The position numbers and the translations under genes were made by a program. A stretch of 49,438 bases of DNA from PZPK01 sp041590075 (GTDB lineage: Bacteria; Pseudomonadota; Gammaproteobacteria; Pseudomonadales; Oleiphilaceae), in assembly GCA_041590075.1 (NCBI GenBank), contig JBFHUL010000011.1, positions 1-49,438 of the forward strand, given 5' to 3'. Shown piece by piece: positions 26,681 to 34,021 of the stretch (position 1 is the first letter of the stretch; every line of letters starts with the position of its first letter). Below the pieces are notes generated by a model. That model was not told the origin of the DNA, ran no database searches, and saw only the letters and a program-made list of their open reading frames with translations.

Positions 26681-27117
26681 CATTTCTACGGCTCGAAAAT
26701 CCGTTGTGACAGATTGTGACGATTCTTGTGACAAACGATCAAGCGACTAACGTCGGTGTACATTAAGTTATTATCAATGCGCACTCTCATAAGGCCTCAA
26801 GTTAGACTGAAGCGGAAGACATGGCATGCAACGACGCACCGCCTCTCTACCTTTTAAGCGGACGTTTGAATAGTATCTCACTAGATGAATGTGTGATTTT
26901 TTATGAAGAGGCCTCTACTCGTATAGGGCTCAGAGCTCAGGCCTAAGTTCTCTGTCTCAGAAAATAAATCCGCCCCCTTTTATTATTGTGTTATTCGGGC
27001 AGTTTGAATTCTTACACAAGATGAATCGAAAGTGCCACCCAGAACGATGGCACTTTATCAATTTACCCGCATGCAACAATGAAGCATTGAAAGCAATTAT
27101 CTGAGTATTAAGTAAAT
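26681..27117. other. 437-nt gap after tRNA-fMet, no credible gene
   Basis: No convincing coding frame. Three copies of TTGTGAC lie at 26704-26710, 26714-26720 and 26726-26732, about one helical turn apart. A perfect 9-bp stem (AAAGTGCCA 27029-27037 and TGGCACTTT 27048-27056, 10-nt loop) lies 62 nt beyond the stop of the PEP-CTERM gene and could be a weak terminator for it, though no T-run follows. AT content is higher than in the core regions. Confidence 0.5.
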
Positions 27118-28035
27118 CTACGCCCTATTCTTCTTACGCCCATAACCCAAGCCCAATAAACCTAGTCCCAGTAGAGCAAATGAACTTGGCTCTGAAACTG
27201 AAACAGAATTAGGGTCTGTGAATTCTAGATAGACCAGCCCGTCAGCACCATTTCCGCCAGCGTAACGCATTGGGTCACCATTACCGAAATAGCCGCCAGC
27301 ACCACCGCCAGCACCATAGCCGAATCCGCCTTGCCCACTATATATTGATGCACCTGCATCACCATTAGGGCCTGCTCCGTTTATCAAGATCCCGCCAGCA
27401 CCACCGCCGGGGTTCCAATGCTCATTGCCAGTTCCGCCTTGACCACCGGCACCACCTGCGCCAGCAGTAATCGTATTCTCTACAAAAAGACTCAATAAAC
27501 TAGTGTAATCTCCCTGACCAAGCCCACCCAGATAGTTAGCATTTTCTCCATTACTACCGCCACTACCACCTGCGCCACCAGCAGTTCCTGTAGAATTGAT
27601 CCCACCGTTCCAAGCGCCTCCACCGCCAGAGCCACCGTTGTTTCCAGATTGGTTGACACCGCTAACTCCCAGGCCTCCCCCTACGGTCAAGAAGCCACCA
27701 AAAGAAGAATTTGTTCCTGAAGTTAAACCGGTGATTGTGTTGCAGCCATAACAACTGTCTGCTCCATTACCGCCCGATCCAACAGTCACGGCAATACTAC
27801 TTCCGCCGCTAACAGCGAATGTACCTAAGCCAAAGTATCCAGAACCACCCCCGCCTTGATGACCGTTGGCGCCACCGCCCCCGCCACCAATTGCCAGCAC
27901 ATTTACAGATGTAACACCAATAGGAACATAAAAAATATCCGATGCTTCAAAGATAATAAAGCCAGCATTAGCAGCGCTCGATACCGCGATAGAACTTGCG
28001 CAAATCAGACTCTTAAAGAAACTTTTCACTTTCAT
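27118..28035 (-). CDS. Glycine-rich PEP-CTERM sorting-domain protein
   Basis: A 305-residue exported protein. Residues 1-24 are a Sec signal peptide (cleavage likely after ANA). Residues 30-260 are strongly Gly/Asn/Ser-rich, with runs such as GGGGGGANGHQGGGGSGYFG and GGAGGSGGSNGE, like other glycine-rich surface repeats. The C-terminus is a PEP-CTERM signal: SEPSS, hydrophobic helix FALLGLGLLGLGYG, and basic tail RKKNRA. The usual Val-Pro-Glu-Pro reads Val-Ser-Glu-Pro here. Such proteins are cut and sorted by an exosortase, often with exopolysaccharide; no exosortase is in the window. Role inferred: matrix or cell-surface protein. Confidence 0.88.
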   Translation of the reverse strand: MKVKSFFKSLICASSIAVSSAANAGFIIFEASDIFYVPIGVTSVNVLAIGGGGGGANGHQGGGGSGYFGLGTFAVSGGSSIAVTVGSGGNGADSCYGCNTITGLTSGTNSSFGGFLTVGGGLGVSGVNQSGNNGGSGGGGAWNGGINSTGTAGGAGGSGGSNGENANYLGGLGQGDYTSLLSLFVENTITAGAGGAGGQGGTGNEHWNPGGGAGGILINGAGPNGDAGASIYSGQGGFGYGAGGGAGGYFGNGDPMRYAGGNGADGLVYLEFTDPNSVSVSEPSSFALLGLGLLGLGYGRKKNRA

Positions 28036-28354
28036 CTCCCATCATATTATTAATAATTCCATTACAGCGGAAATATACAGCAATTTATGCACCAACATAG
28101 CAATAGAGCACTAACCATTGACTGTTAGAGTGATTGCTTTGTAAGTAATTAGGCTGGTGTGCAAAAAAAACTGACATTCGCATTAACTTTTGCGGCACAC
28201 ATCACAACTGATCCATCTTGAAAGGACACCAGCGAGTGGTAAAGAGGACGAGAAGGGGAGCGCAGGTAGAGCCTTTAACCACACTCGTTCGTTTTGCCGA
28301 AGACAATTCATTGCCCGGATGTTTGAACTCCCCATTGATGGAGGCCAATTGACA
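28036..28354. other. 319-nt gap between PEP-CTERM and DUF4112 genes
   Basis: Divergent promoter region. An open frame reaches back from the DUF4112 gene to 28190 with a TTG, but the GGAGG ribosome site at 28340-28344 supports the downstream ATG. I see no RNA, repeat or other gene. Confidence 0.5.
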
Positions 28355-28822
28355 ATGCACAACACCATAAACCTGAGCAAAGAAGCACGGCAGCGCAGGG
28401 TACTTGAGCGTTTGGAAAAATTTAGCCGCTTTACTGACAGTAGTATTGGTATACCCTTCACAAAATTTCAGCTGGGTGCAGAATCCGTGATCGGAATGTT
28501 ACCCGTCGTCGGCGACATCGCCGGCCTGGTATTGGCTTCTTATGTATTAGTCGAGGCACACCGCATCGGTGCAACCAAGGAGGTAAAGCTTAAAATGTTG
28601 CGCAATATGGGGATCGATTTTGTGGGGGGACTGCTGCCCGTAGTAGGCGATGCCTTCGACGCCATCTTTAAGGCCAACTCCCGTAATACACGTTTGTTGA
28701 AAAACTATCTGGAAGAGCAGCTTGCGATTGAGCCCCCTGCGCCTCCATTCCCCTGGCGAACCTTAATTGGCTTGTCGCTTTTATTTGCACTCGTGACGGG
28801 CGGGTTGACGTTACTTTTCTAA
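28355..28822 (+). CDS. DUF4112-family membrane protein
   Basis: A 155-residue protein. The core (about 20-115) carries the DUF4112 pattern: LGAESVIGMLPVVGDIAGLV and a second related segment DFVGGLLPVVGDAFDAIFKAN (read in part), with Gly-Asp after LLPVVGD in each. The C-terminus has a further hydrophobic helix (TLIGLSLLFALVTGGLTLLF). GGAGG lies 10 nt before the ATG, which decides the start over upstream candidates at 28319 and 28190. Function of the family is unknown. It stands alone. Confidence 0.88.
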   Translation: MHNTINLSKEARQRRVLERLEKFSRFTDSSIGIPFTKFQLGAESVIGMLPVVGDIAGLVLASYVLVEAHRIGATKEVKLKMLRNMGIDFVGGLLPVVGDAFDAIFKANSRNTRLLKNYLEEQLAIEPPAPPFPWRTLIGLSLLFALVTGGLTLLF

Positions 28823-29023
28823 CCTGTTGCCAGGGTGCTCTTCGCTCACCAAAAAACGATCTTGAGCGACATAGGCTTTTATTACTCTCAGCCCAGAGAG
28901 CGCCACATAATATCCGGCGTATATCGCTGGCGCTTAAAAGAAGTCAGAGAGCAAAGCGAATCGCTGAAGACGCTTTCGCCAACGTTTATCAGGCATTTAA
29001 CTCAATTGCTTTGACGGAGTTAA

Positions 29024-29218
29024 GCGCAAGATGCTGGCCGTATTCACCGCGAGTCAGGCGATAAAGAGTGTGTTACTGTCTATGATGACTTTGATTGCTC
29101 ATTGCCCATGCTGCAGCGAATGTTCGACAAACGGAAGCTTAGCGACAAGGCAATGGGATAGCGAAGTACCTTTAATAGAAAGCCCTCTGAGAAACAGGGT
29201 TCCGAAGCGCCTGTGTAA
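29024..29218 (+). pseudogene. Remnant of a DEAD/DEAH-box helicase C-terminus
   Basis: One frame reads QDAGRIHRESGDKECVTVY, then DDFDCSLPMLQRMFDKRK and LSDKAMG, which fits the end of superfamily 2 helicases: motif VI Q-x-x-GR-x-HR, then V-x-D-Y-x-D, then P-x-L-x-R-M-x-x-KR, then A-x-GY. There is no start codon, an in-frame TAA directly before 29024, and a TAG at 29159-29161 exactly where the Tyr of GY belongs; reading goes on to a natural TAA at 29216-29218. The rest of the helicase is missing. The flanks 28823-29023 and 29219-29462 show nothing recognisable. Confidence 0.65.
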
Positions 29219-29462
29219 GCATCAACCCCCGCAAGCTTGCCTCAGCTATTGAGGAACTGATTCAGTTGCTATCAGTGGCCATACACTGAGGCACGGAGGT
29301 AAATCGCTCGACGCATTCTCTGGTACCGCCTATATTGGTTATTATCGACACTATGGAAGCAATGAGAGAGGCTGACGCTTAACCAACAAAGCAGAAGCAT
29401 GCGATAGTTGTTCCACCACTGAACCATGGGTGTTCAACAAAAATCCGTGAAGAGGATTACCG

Positions 29463-30236
29463 GTGAAAATAGGCATTCTAAGTCCGATCTCGGCGCGTGC
29501 TATTACCCTACTCGTTTCTTTTCTCGTGCATCCCCAAGTCTGGGCTAACGAGCCCAGCTCGTCGCTCAGGTTTACGTATTGGAATGAGGCAACGCCGCCT
29601 TTTCTGATCGAGCAGGAAGGCCAACCTGCTGGTGGTATTATCAAGGATCTCGCGGACAGTATTGCCAATAAACTCAATATTGACGCCAAATTACTGTTGT
29701 TGCCGGTTACGCGAATCGAGTCACAAATGCAGGCCGGTCTTGCCGATGTCGACTGCCTAACCAGCCCCATCTGGAAAGCGAATCCGGATGCTTATCATTG
29801 GTCTCCAAAACTCTTTTCAAGCTTCGACCGGTTCCTACTGAATCCTCAGCTAAATAAAACGCTGCATGACTTCGCTGATTTGAAGGGGCTTACGCTAGGC
29901 GTCTACAAAGGCTATGTCTATCACCCCAGTATCATGTCGATGATCAAAAATGGAGAAGTGAGCACAGTAAAACTGACGGGTATCGATAATGGTATTCAGC
30001 TGCTTAAACTGAAGCGCATCGATGCCTTGGTGGATTTCGAAATTATATTGCGTTACCAAATCGACAAGCACCAGTTAAGCGATAAGTTTGTTCTGTCTGA
30101 CTTTCCTGCCGACCAATATGACCTTTACTGCGCCTATTCCAAGAAAATGCAGCTCGACCCTGCCGTGATAGATCAAGCCATCTCACAAATCATTAAGAGC
30201 GGCGAAATGGAGCAAATACTTAAGACTTATCGCTAG
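29463..30236 (+). CDS. Periplasmic solute-binding protein (family 3 type), orphan
   Basis: A 257-residue exported protein. Signal peptide about 1-28 (cleavage near VWA-NE). The mature part follows the extracellular solute-binding family 3 pattern: FTYWNEATPPFLIEQEGQPAGGIIKDL at the front (in part), a second lobe beginning with DLKGLTLGVYKGYVY, and a hinge return near DALVDFEIILRY. The start codon is GTG at 29463 with GAGGA upstream. No permease or ATPase gene is near, so it may feed a distant transporter or act as a sensor or a non-transport binding protein. Ligand unknown. Confidence 0.85.
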   Translation: MKIGILSPISARAITLLVSFLVHPQVWANEPSSSLRFTYWNEATPPFLIEQEGQPAGGIIKDLADSIANKLNIDAKLLLLPVTRIESQMQAGLADVDCLTSPIWKANPDAYHWSPKLFSSFDRFLLNPQLNKTLHDFADLKGLTLGVYKGYVYHPSIMSMIKNGEVSTVKLTGIDNGIQLLKLKRIDALVDFEIILRYQIDKHQLSDKFVLSDFPADQYDLYCAYSKKMQLDPAVIDQAISQIIKSGEMEQILKTYR

Positions 30237-30410
30237 GGCATATCACAACCTGCACGCCTGCCAGCCTTGCCCTGCTCTATTCAATCACCAAGCGAATCGG
30301 CTACTGGCCATTGATAATGACGCATGGGACATGAACCGCGCCAAGGAACACCGGCTGGCAGAAAGCGCATACTATTGCTTTAACACCCGCTGCTTCTTCA
30401 TATAGAAAAC

Positions 30411-30875
30411 TCACGGCCTATTTTCGTCAGGCGTGGCAGAGTTTTCGCTAATGCACACATCAATAAAATCCTGCGGCAGCACGGGGGTTGGTTTTTTGCT
30501 CTCGTCGATGGCCACAAAGCTGAACATGCCTGTAATCGCTTTTTCGCTTCCGTCTTGATAAAGGCTTTCCACATACACATCGACCTGCACTTTCAAGCTG
30601 GTGCGGCCCACCTTTACGACTTGTGCAACCAGCTCAACCACGGAGCCCGCGGGAACGGGGTGCTCAAAATCGATCCGATCAGAGCTCACCGTGACGAGCC
30701 GCTGACGGCTGAATCGCGTGGCAGCGATAAACGAGACTTCATCCATCCACTGCAGGGCTGTGCCGCCAAATAAGGTGTCGTGATGATTGGTTGTATCCGG
30801 AAATACTGCCTTCGTGACATGTGTTCTGGATAAGCGTTTTCTCTGCTCAATAATTTCATCCAAGGTCATCGTCAT
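30411..30875 (-). CDS. Acyl-CoA thioesterase, hotdog fold (YciA/BACH-like)
   Basis: A protein of about 154 residues that hydrolyses acyl-CoA to free acid and CoA. The hotdog core shows PDTTNHHDTLFGGTALQWMDE, with the Asn-x-x-x-Thr-x-Phe-Gly-Gly pattern and catalytic Asp of acyl-CoA hydrolases, then SDRIDFEHPVPAGSVVELVA. Start is uncertain: ATG codons at 30884, 30881, 30875 and 30869 are all possible, and GGGGA favours 30875 or 30869. It is a lone gene with no linked fatty-acid genes beside it. Confidence 0.9.
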   Translation of the reverse strand: MTMTLDEIIEQRKRLSRTHVTKAVFPDTTNHHDTLFGGTALQWMDEVSFIAATRFSRQRLVTVSSDRIDFEHPVPAGSVVELVAQVVKVGRTSLKVQVDVYVESLYQDGSEKAITGMFSFVAIDESKKPTPVLPQDFIDVCISENSATPDENRP

Positions 30876-31149
30876 CCCCATCATTGTCGTCCATAATCGA
30901 ACTCGCAGTGTGTAGTATTGCAGCCGGCAATACGAGCGATGTTTTTGCCCCGTCGTATTCTGCATACGGGGAATAAAAATCAAGGCCATGCATAACATCG
31001 CATCCGCTCATACAGCGAGACGGATATCACCAAACCTGTTCAGCGTTTACAATAAGGTGGTTTAATGAAAGACGCAGCGCCGCGAGATGCCAGTTGCTGC
31101 GTTATAGCATCAAGACCCATTCCACGCACCATCAACAAAAGCGCAGTTA

Positions 31150-32595
31150 ATGTTTAAACACATATACCCAATATTGTTCTTGTTTTTGAGCTTGCAAAGC
31201 CCATTGGTCAATGCAGGATTATTGAACGTTTTCAAATACGAAGACGGGCGCACCAACTGGCAGTACATCGCCAATGGTGGCGGTGGTTTCCTGATTCTGC
31301 TGCTCACCATTACCGCGATCACATTGCTGATCAGTCGGCGCAAACTACGGCAATCGAATATTGAACTGAAAGAAATCAAGGGCAAGCTGGAACAGCGTGT
31401 CGAAGAGCGCACGGCAACGTTAAACGATGCCAACAAGCGCCTGCAGGCCGAGATCGAAAAGCACAAAGAGACCTCGGAGCAATTGCGCGCCTCAGAGTCC
31501 TACATCAAGAACATTCTTGAATCGATGCCTTTGACCCTGATTGGCCTGGACAAAACCGGGACCATTACGCAATGGAACAAGCAGGCCCAGCTGGCCTCGG
31601 GTATTGCTCCGGAACAGGCGCTTGGCAAAAACCTGTGGCGGACGCTGCATTCGATCTACGTCACCTCTGAAAAGGTGCAAGAGGCCATCAACAGCAATAA
31701 ACCCGTGAGCTACCGGCATAACGACCGCGGCCGGGGTCACTACGAAGTCATCATTTATCCGCTGAGCGGACCCACCAATACCGAAGTCGTGATTCTGATT
31801 GATGACGTGACCAAACAGGTCGAATCAGAAAACCAGCTGATCCACCGCGACAAGATGTCTTCAATGGGCGAGCTCGCATCGGCCATGGCACATGATATCA
31901 ACATCCCACTGAATGCCATCATCAAGGATATTTCGCATATCCAGCACCACCTCAGGCACACCCTGCGGCCCGGCGAGGTACTGAAGGAGGAGGCGATTGC
32001 CCCCATGAATCGCCTATTGCTTGAGAGCATAGAGCAGGGCCAGCAAGCGGCCGGCATTATCGATAACCTGATCGCCTTCTCACGCCTGCACAACACCCCA
32101 AAACAGCCGGCCAACATGCCCGAGCTGATGGACCATACACTGGAGCTGGCCAGCGAAATGCTCGCCGCGCCTGAAGGTATGCAGTTCAGCGACATTCACA
32201 TCGTCAAAGATTACCAAAACCCGCTACAGCCCCTCTCTTGTCTGGCCGCCGAGTTACAGCAAGTCTTTTTGAGCACCTTGCGCCATGCATTCTATGCCAT
32301 GACGAAGGTCGAACAGGCCGATTATTCGCCTACGATCAAAATCCAGATTATGGAGTGTTACGACTATCTTTGGGTGAGAATCCAGCACAACGGTCGCGGG
32401 CTTACCGTGCAGGAGCAGCTATCTATCTTCGAACCATTTTTCGGGACGGAAACCCTCGAGGCAGAACAGTACGACGCCAGCAAGCGGTTATCCTTCCCCT
32501 ACTTCATCGTCACCGAACACCACGAAGGGCAAATGGCCGTGACCTCCGATATAGATGTGGGTACCACCTTTCACATGCAATTTCCGATGGACTGA
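31150..32595 (+). CDS. Membrane PAS histidine-kinase-like protein with degenerate ATPase
   Basis: A 481-residue protein: signal-like helix 1-22, a transmembrane helix near 44-64, a coiled coil about 70-120, a PAS domain about 120-225, and a HisKA domain with His248 in AMAHDINIPLNAI. The C-terminal ATPase domain is recognisable but damaged at every key site: the N-box Asn is replaced by His379 (STLRHAFYAM), the G1 Asp by His413 (HNGRG), and the GLGL loop is absent. Autophosphorylation is therefore doubtful. It could be a phosphotransfer or scaffold partner of another kinase. No response regulator lies beside it. Confidence 0.85.
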   Translation: MFKHIYPILFLFLSLQSPLVNAGLLNVFKYEDGRTNWQYIANGGGGFLILLLTITAITLLISRRKLRQSNIELKEIKGKLEQRVEERTATLNDANKRLQAEIEKHKETSEQLRASESYIKNILESMPLTLIGLDKTGTITQWNKQAQLASGIAPEQALGKNLWRTLHSIYVTSEKVQEAINSNKPVSYRHNDRGRGHYEVIIYPLSGPTNTEVVILIDDVTKQVESENQLIHRDKMSSMGELASAMAHDINIPLNAIIKDISHIQHHLRHTLRPGEVLKEEAIAPMNRLLLESIEQGQQAAGIIDNLIAFSRLHNTPKQPANMPELMDHTLELASEMLAAPEGMQFSDIHIVKDYQNPLQPLSCLAAELQQVFLSTLRHAFYAMTKVEQADYSPTIKIQIMECYDYLWVRIQHNGRGLTVQEQLSIFEPFFGTETLEAEQYDASKRLSFPYFIVTEHHEGQMAVTSDIDVGTTFHMQFPMD

Positions 32596-32732
32596 TACCC
32601 ATACCATCTGAACCCCCCCATGCTGACGCAGGAGCGTAACATCGAAGACCGGCGCAGCCGGTTTTCAATACGGCCAGTGACGCTTCGACCCAACATGGTC
32701 TTCGTTGTCTAAAACAGTTTTTTCATTTCTAC

Positions 32733-32780
32733 TTGTCATTTCACAATACTGTATTAATATACAGCATTGTGAAATGACAA
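32733..32780. repeat. 48-bp imperfect palindrome enclosing the LexA box
   Basis: Perfect 15-nt arms TTGTCATTTCACAAT (32733-32747) and ATTGTGAAATGACAA (32766-32780), one A/C mismatch, then CTGTAT and ATACAG arms around a 4-nt centre. This is much longer symmetry than a LexA site needs. On RNA it would be a stable hairpin; on DNA it could extrude or bind a second dimeric regulator. Confidence 0.9.
32749..32764. promoter_or_regulatory. LexA (SOS) box of yebG
   Basis: CTGT-ATTAATAT-ACAG is a perfect match to the gammaproteobacterial LexA consensus CTGT-N8-ACAG, 38 nt before the yebG start. YebG is a known SOS gene in E. coli, so the site and the gene support each other. Confidence 0.93.
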
Positions 32781-32801
32781 CGGCGGAACAAGGGGTACCT
32801 T

Positions 32802-33092
32802 ATGCCAGTAATAGCCATGTGGAAATGCGATAGGGACGGATCAATGTTTGACAGTAAGAAAGAAGCCGATGCCTATGACAAAATGCTCGAGCTGGGGGAA
32901 CAATTTACCGCTTTGTTGGAACAGCAGGTTCCGGAAATCGACGAGAGCAAAGCAGAAAGTTTTGGTTTGTTGCTCGCCAAGAACAAAGAGCTGGTGATTC
33001 AGGCATGCAAAGGGCGGCCAGACGTACTTGCAGAGCTCATGAATCCCGAACCGGGCAATGTCACCGCCATTGCATCCGGATCAGGCAACTGA
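32802..33092 (+). CDS. yebG: YebG-family SOS-induced protein
   Basis: A 96-residue small protein matching E. coli YebG in length and in the signature FDSKKEADAYDKMLELGEQF. The C-terminal tail is Gly/Ser-rich and variable, as usual. YebG is induced by DNA damage through LexA; its molecular job is not settled. Regulation here is visible: the perfect LexA box at 32749-32764. It stands alone. Confidence 0.95.
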   Translation: MPVIAMWKCDRDGSMFDSKKEADAYDKMLELGEQFTALLEQQVPEIDESKAESFGLLLAKNKELVIQACKGRPDVLAELMNPEPGNVTAIASGSGN

Positions 33093-33644
33093 ATACCCAG
33101 GCATTTCACGTCGCTGATATCTAGCGTGGCGTGACACGGGCCTCGCCCTTCATGGCACAACATGCCGGCATGGTTTTTGGCAACCCACCATAATCAATGC
33201 CGGCTCCGACAACCCACCTGAAAATCCCCACGGCTGTTTCAGCAACGCTGGATTCAGCGATCGCGCGGAAAACGCACCCAAGACCGTTGCCGCAAACGCA
33301 CTGCATGTTTCACTTGGCGACTTAGCGGTACAAGCCATACTGATTGCGGGGCTGAACTCCAGCCTCAGTGCGACACAGGCGTGTTATGGAATGACCTTTA
33401 TGTTTTGCGACACATTGATCAGGCAAGCACGTTCCACGTCAGAGCCAAGATAATTCAGGAAAGGTTTGACTTAAGCGCTGATGACAGGTAGGGTCAGCCT
33501 CAGTTTGGAAACAACCTCTGCTTTATACTCTCCATTTCGTCGCAATTTCGTAGTTCTTCGTCCTGTAGTTTTTAATCGTTTGTCTTTTCCCTACGTACGC
33601 GCCTGATTCAGGCACATTTGTATTTATCTACAGGACATTCATCT
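33093..33644 (+). other. 552-nt gap with a startless open frame and csp leader
   Basis: A plus-strand frame stays open from about 33120 to the TAA at 33451-33453 but has no plausible start. Its middle part reads NALHVSLGDLAVQA, then LNSSLSATQACYGMTF, loosely like the Reb (R-body/killing-trait) pattern of SLGDLY...LNNA..AQQ. The likeness is weak and I do not claim the family. From about 33520 (TATACT at 33524, with no good -35) the segment is the long leader of the cold-shock gene. cspA-family genes often have such leaders. Confidence 0.35.
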
Positions 33645-33815
33645 ATGTCACATACAACGACAGGAACCGTAACTGGGTTCGACGCAGCTAAAGGTTTCGG
33701 TGTTATTGCACAACCATCGGGCCCCGACGTATTCGCCCATTTCAGCACCATCGTACGCGCCGGTTTCAAAACACTGATGGAAGGCCCGCAGGCTGACTAC
33801 ATTGTTGCCTGCTAA
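33645..33815 (+). CDS. Shortened cold-shock-like protein, possibly non-functional
   Basis: A 56-residue member of the CspA family. MSHTTTGTV, then DAAKGFGVIAQPSGPDVFAHFS and GFKTLMEG (each separate) follow CspA closely. The first RNA-binding motif reads TGFD rather than KWFN, losing the conserved Trp. After EG the protein jumps straight to GPQADYIV: about 13 residues that normally form the fourth beta strand (EGQ-V-F-V-QG-KGPQA) are deleted. A full OB fold seems unlikely. AGGAC precedes the ATG. It is 206 nt upstream of the RNase R gene, another cold-shock-linked function. It may be a pseudogene or a divergent variant. Confidence 0.8.
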   Translation: MSHTTTGTVTGFDAAKGFGVIAQPSGPDVFAHFSTIVRAGFKTLMEGPQADYIVAC

Positions 33816-34021
33816 CCACTTGCAGACACTGCAGCAAAGACCTCTGGCCGGTCGGTAAATCTGATGCCATTAGACTGCTCAGTAACGCCGACCGCTACCC
33901 CAATATCCCCACGCGGGATGTACACATTTCGTCAATTGCCTTGCATCCGATACGACAGCTTATCCAAGTTCAACGTAGCCATAACAAGCCAGCAATGCAT
34001 TGACTCGCAAAGAGAAAATAT

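Noticed and set aside
31064..31156. Small open frame before the histidine-kinase-like gene
   Set aside because: About 30 codons with no ribosome site or recognisable sequence; overlaps the next start by chance.
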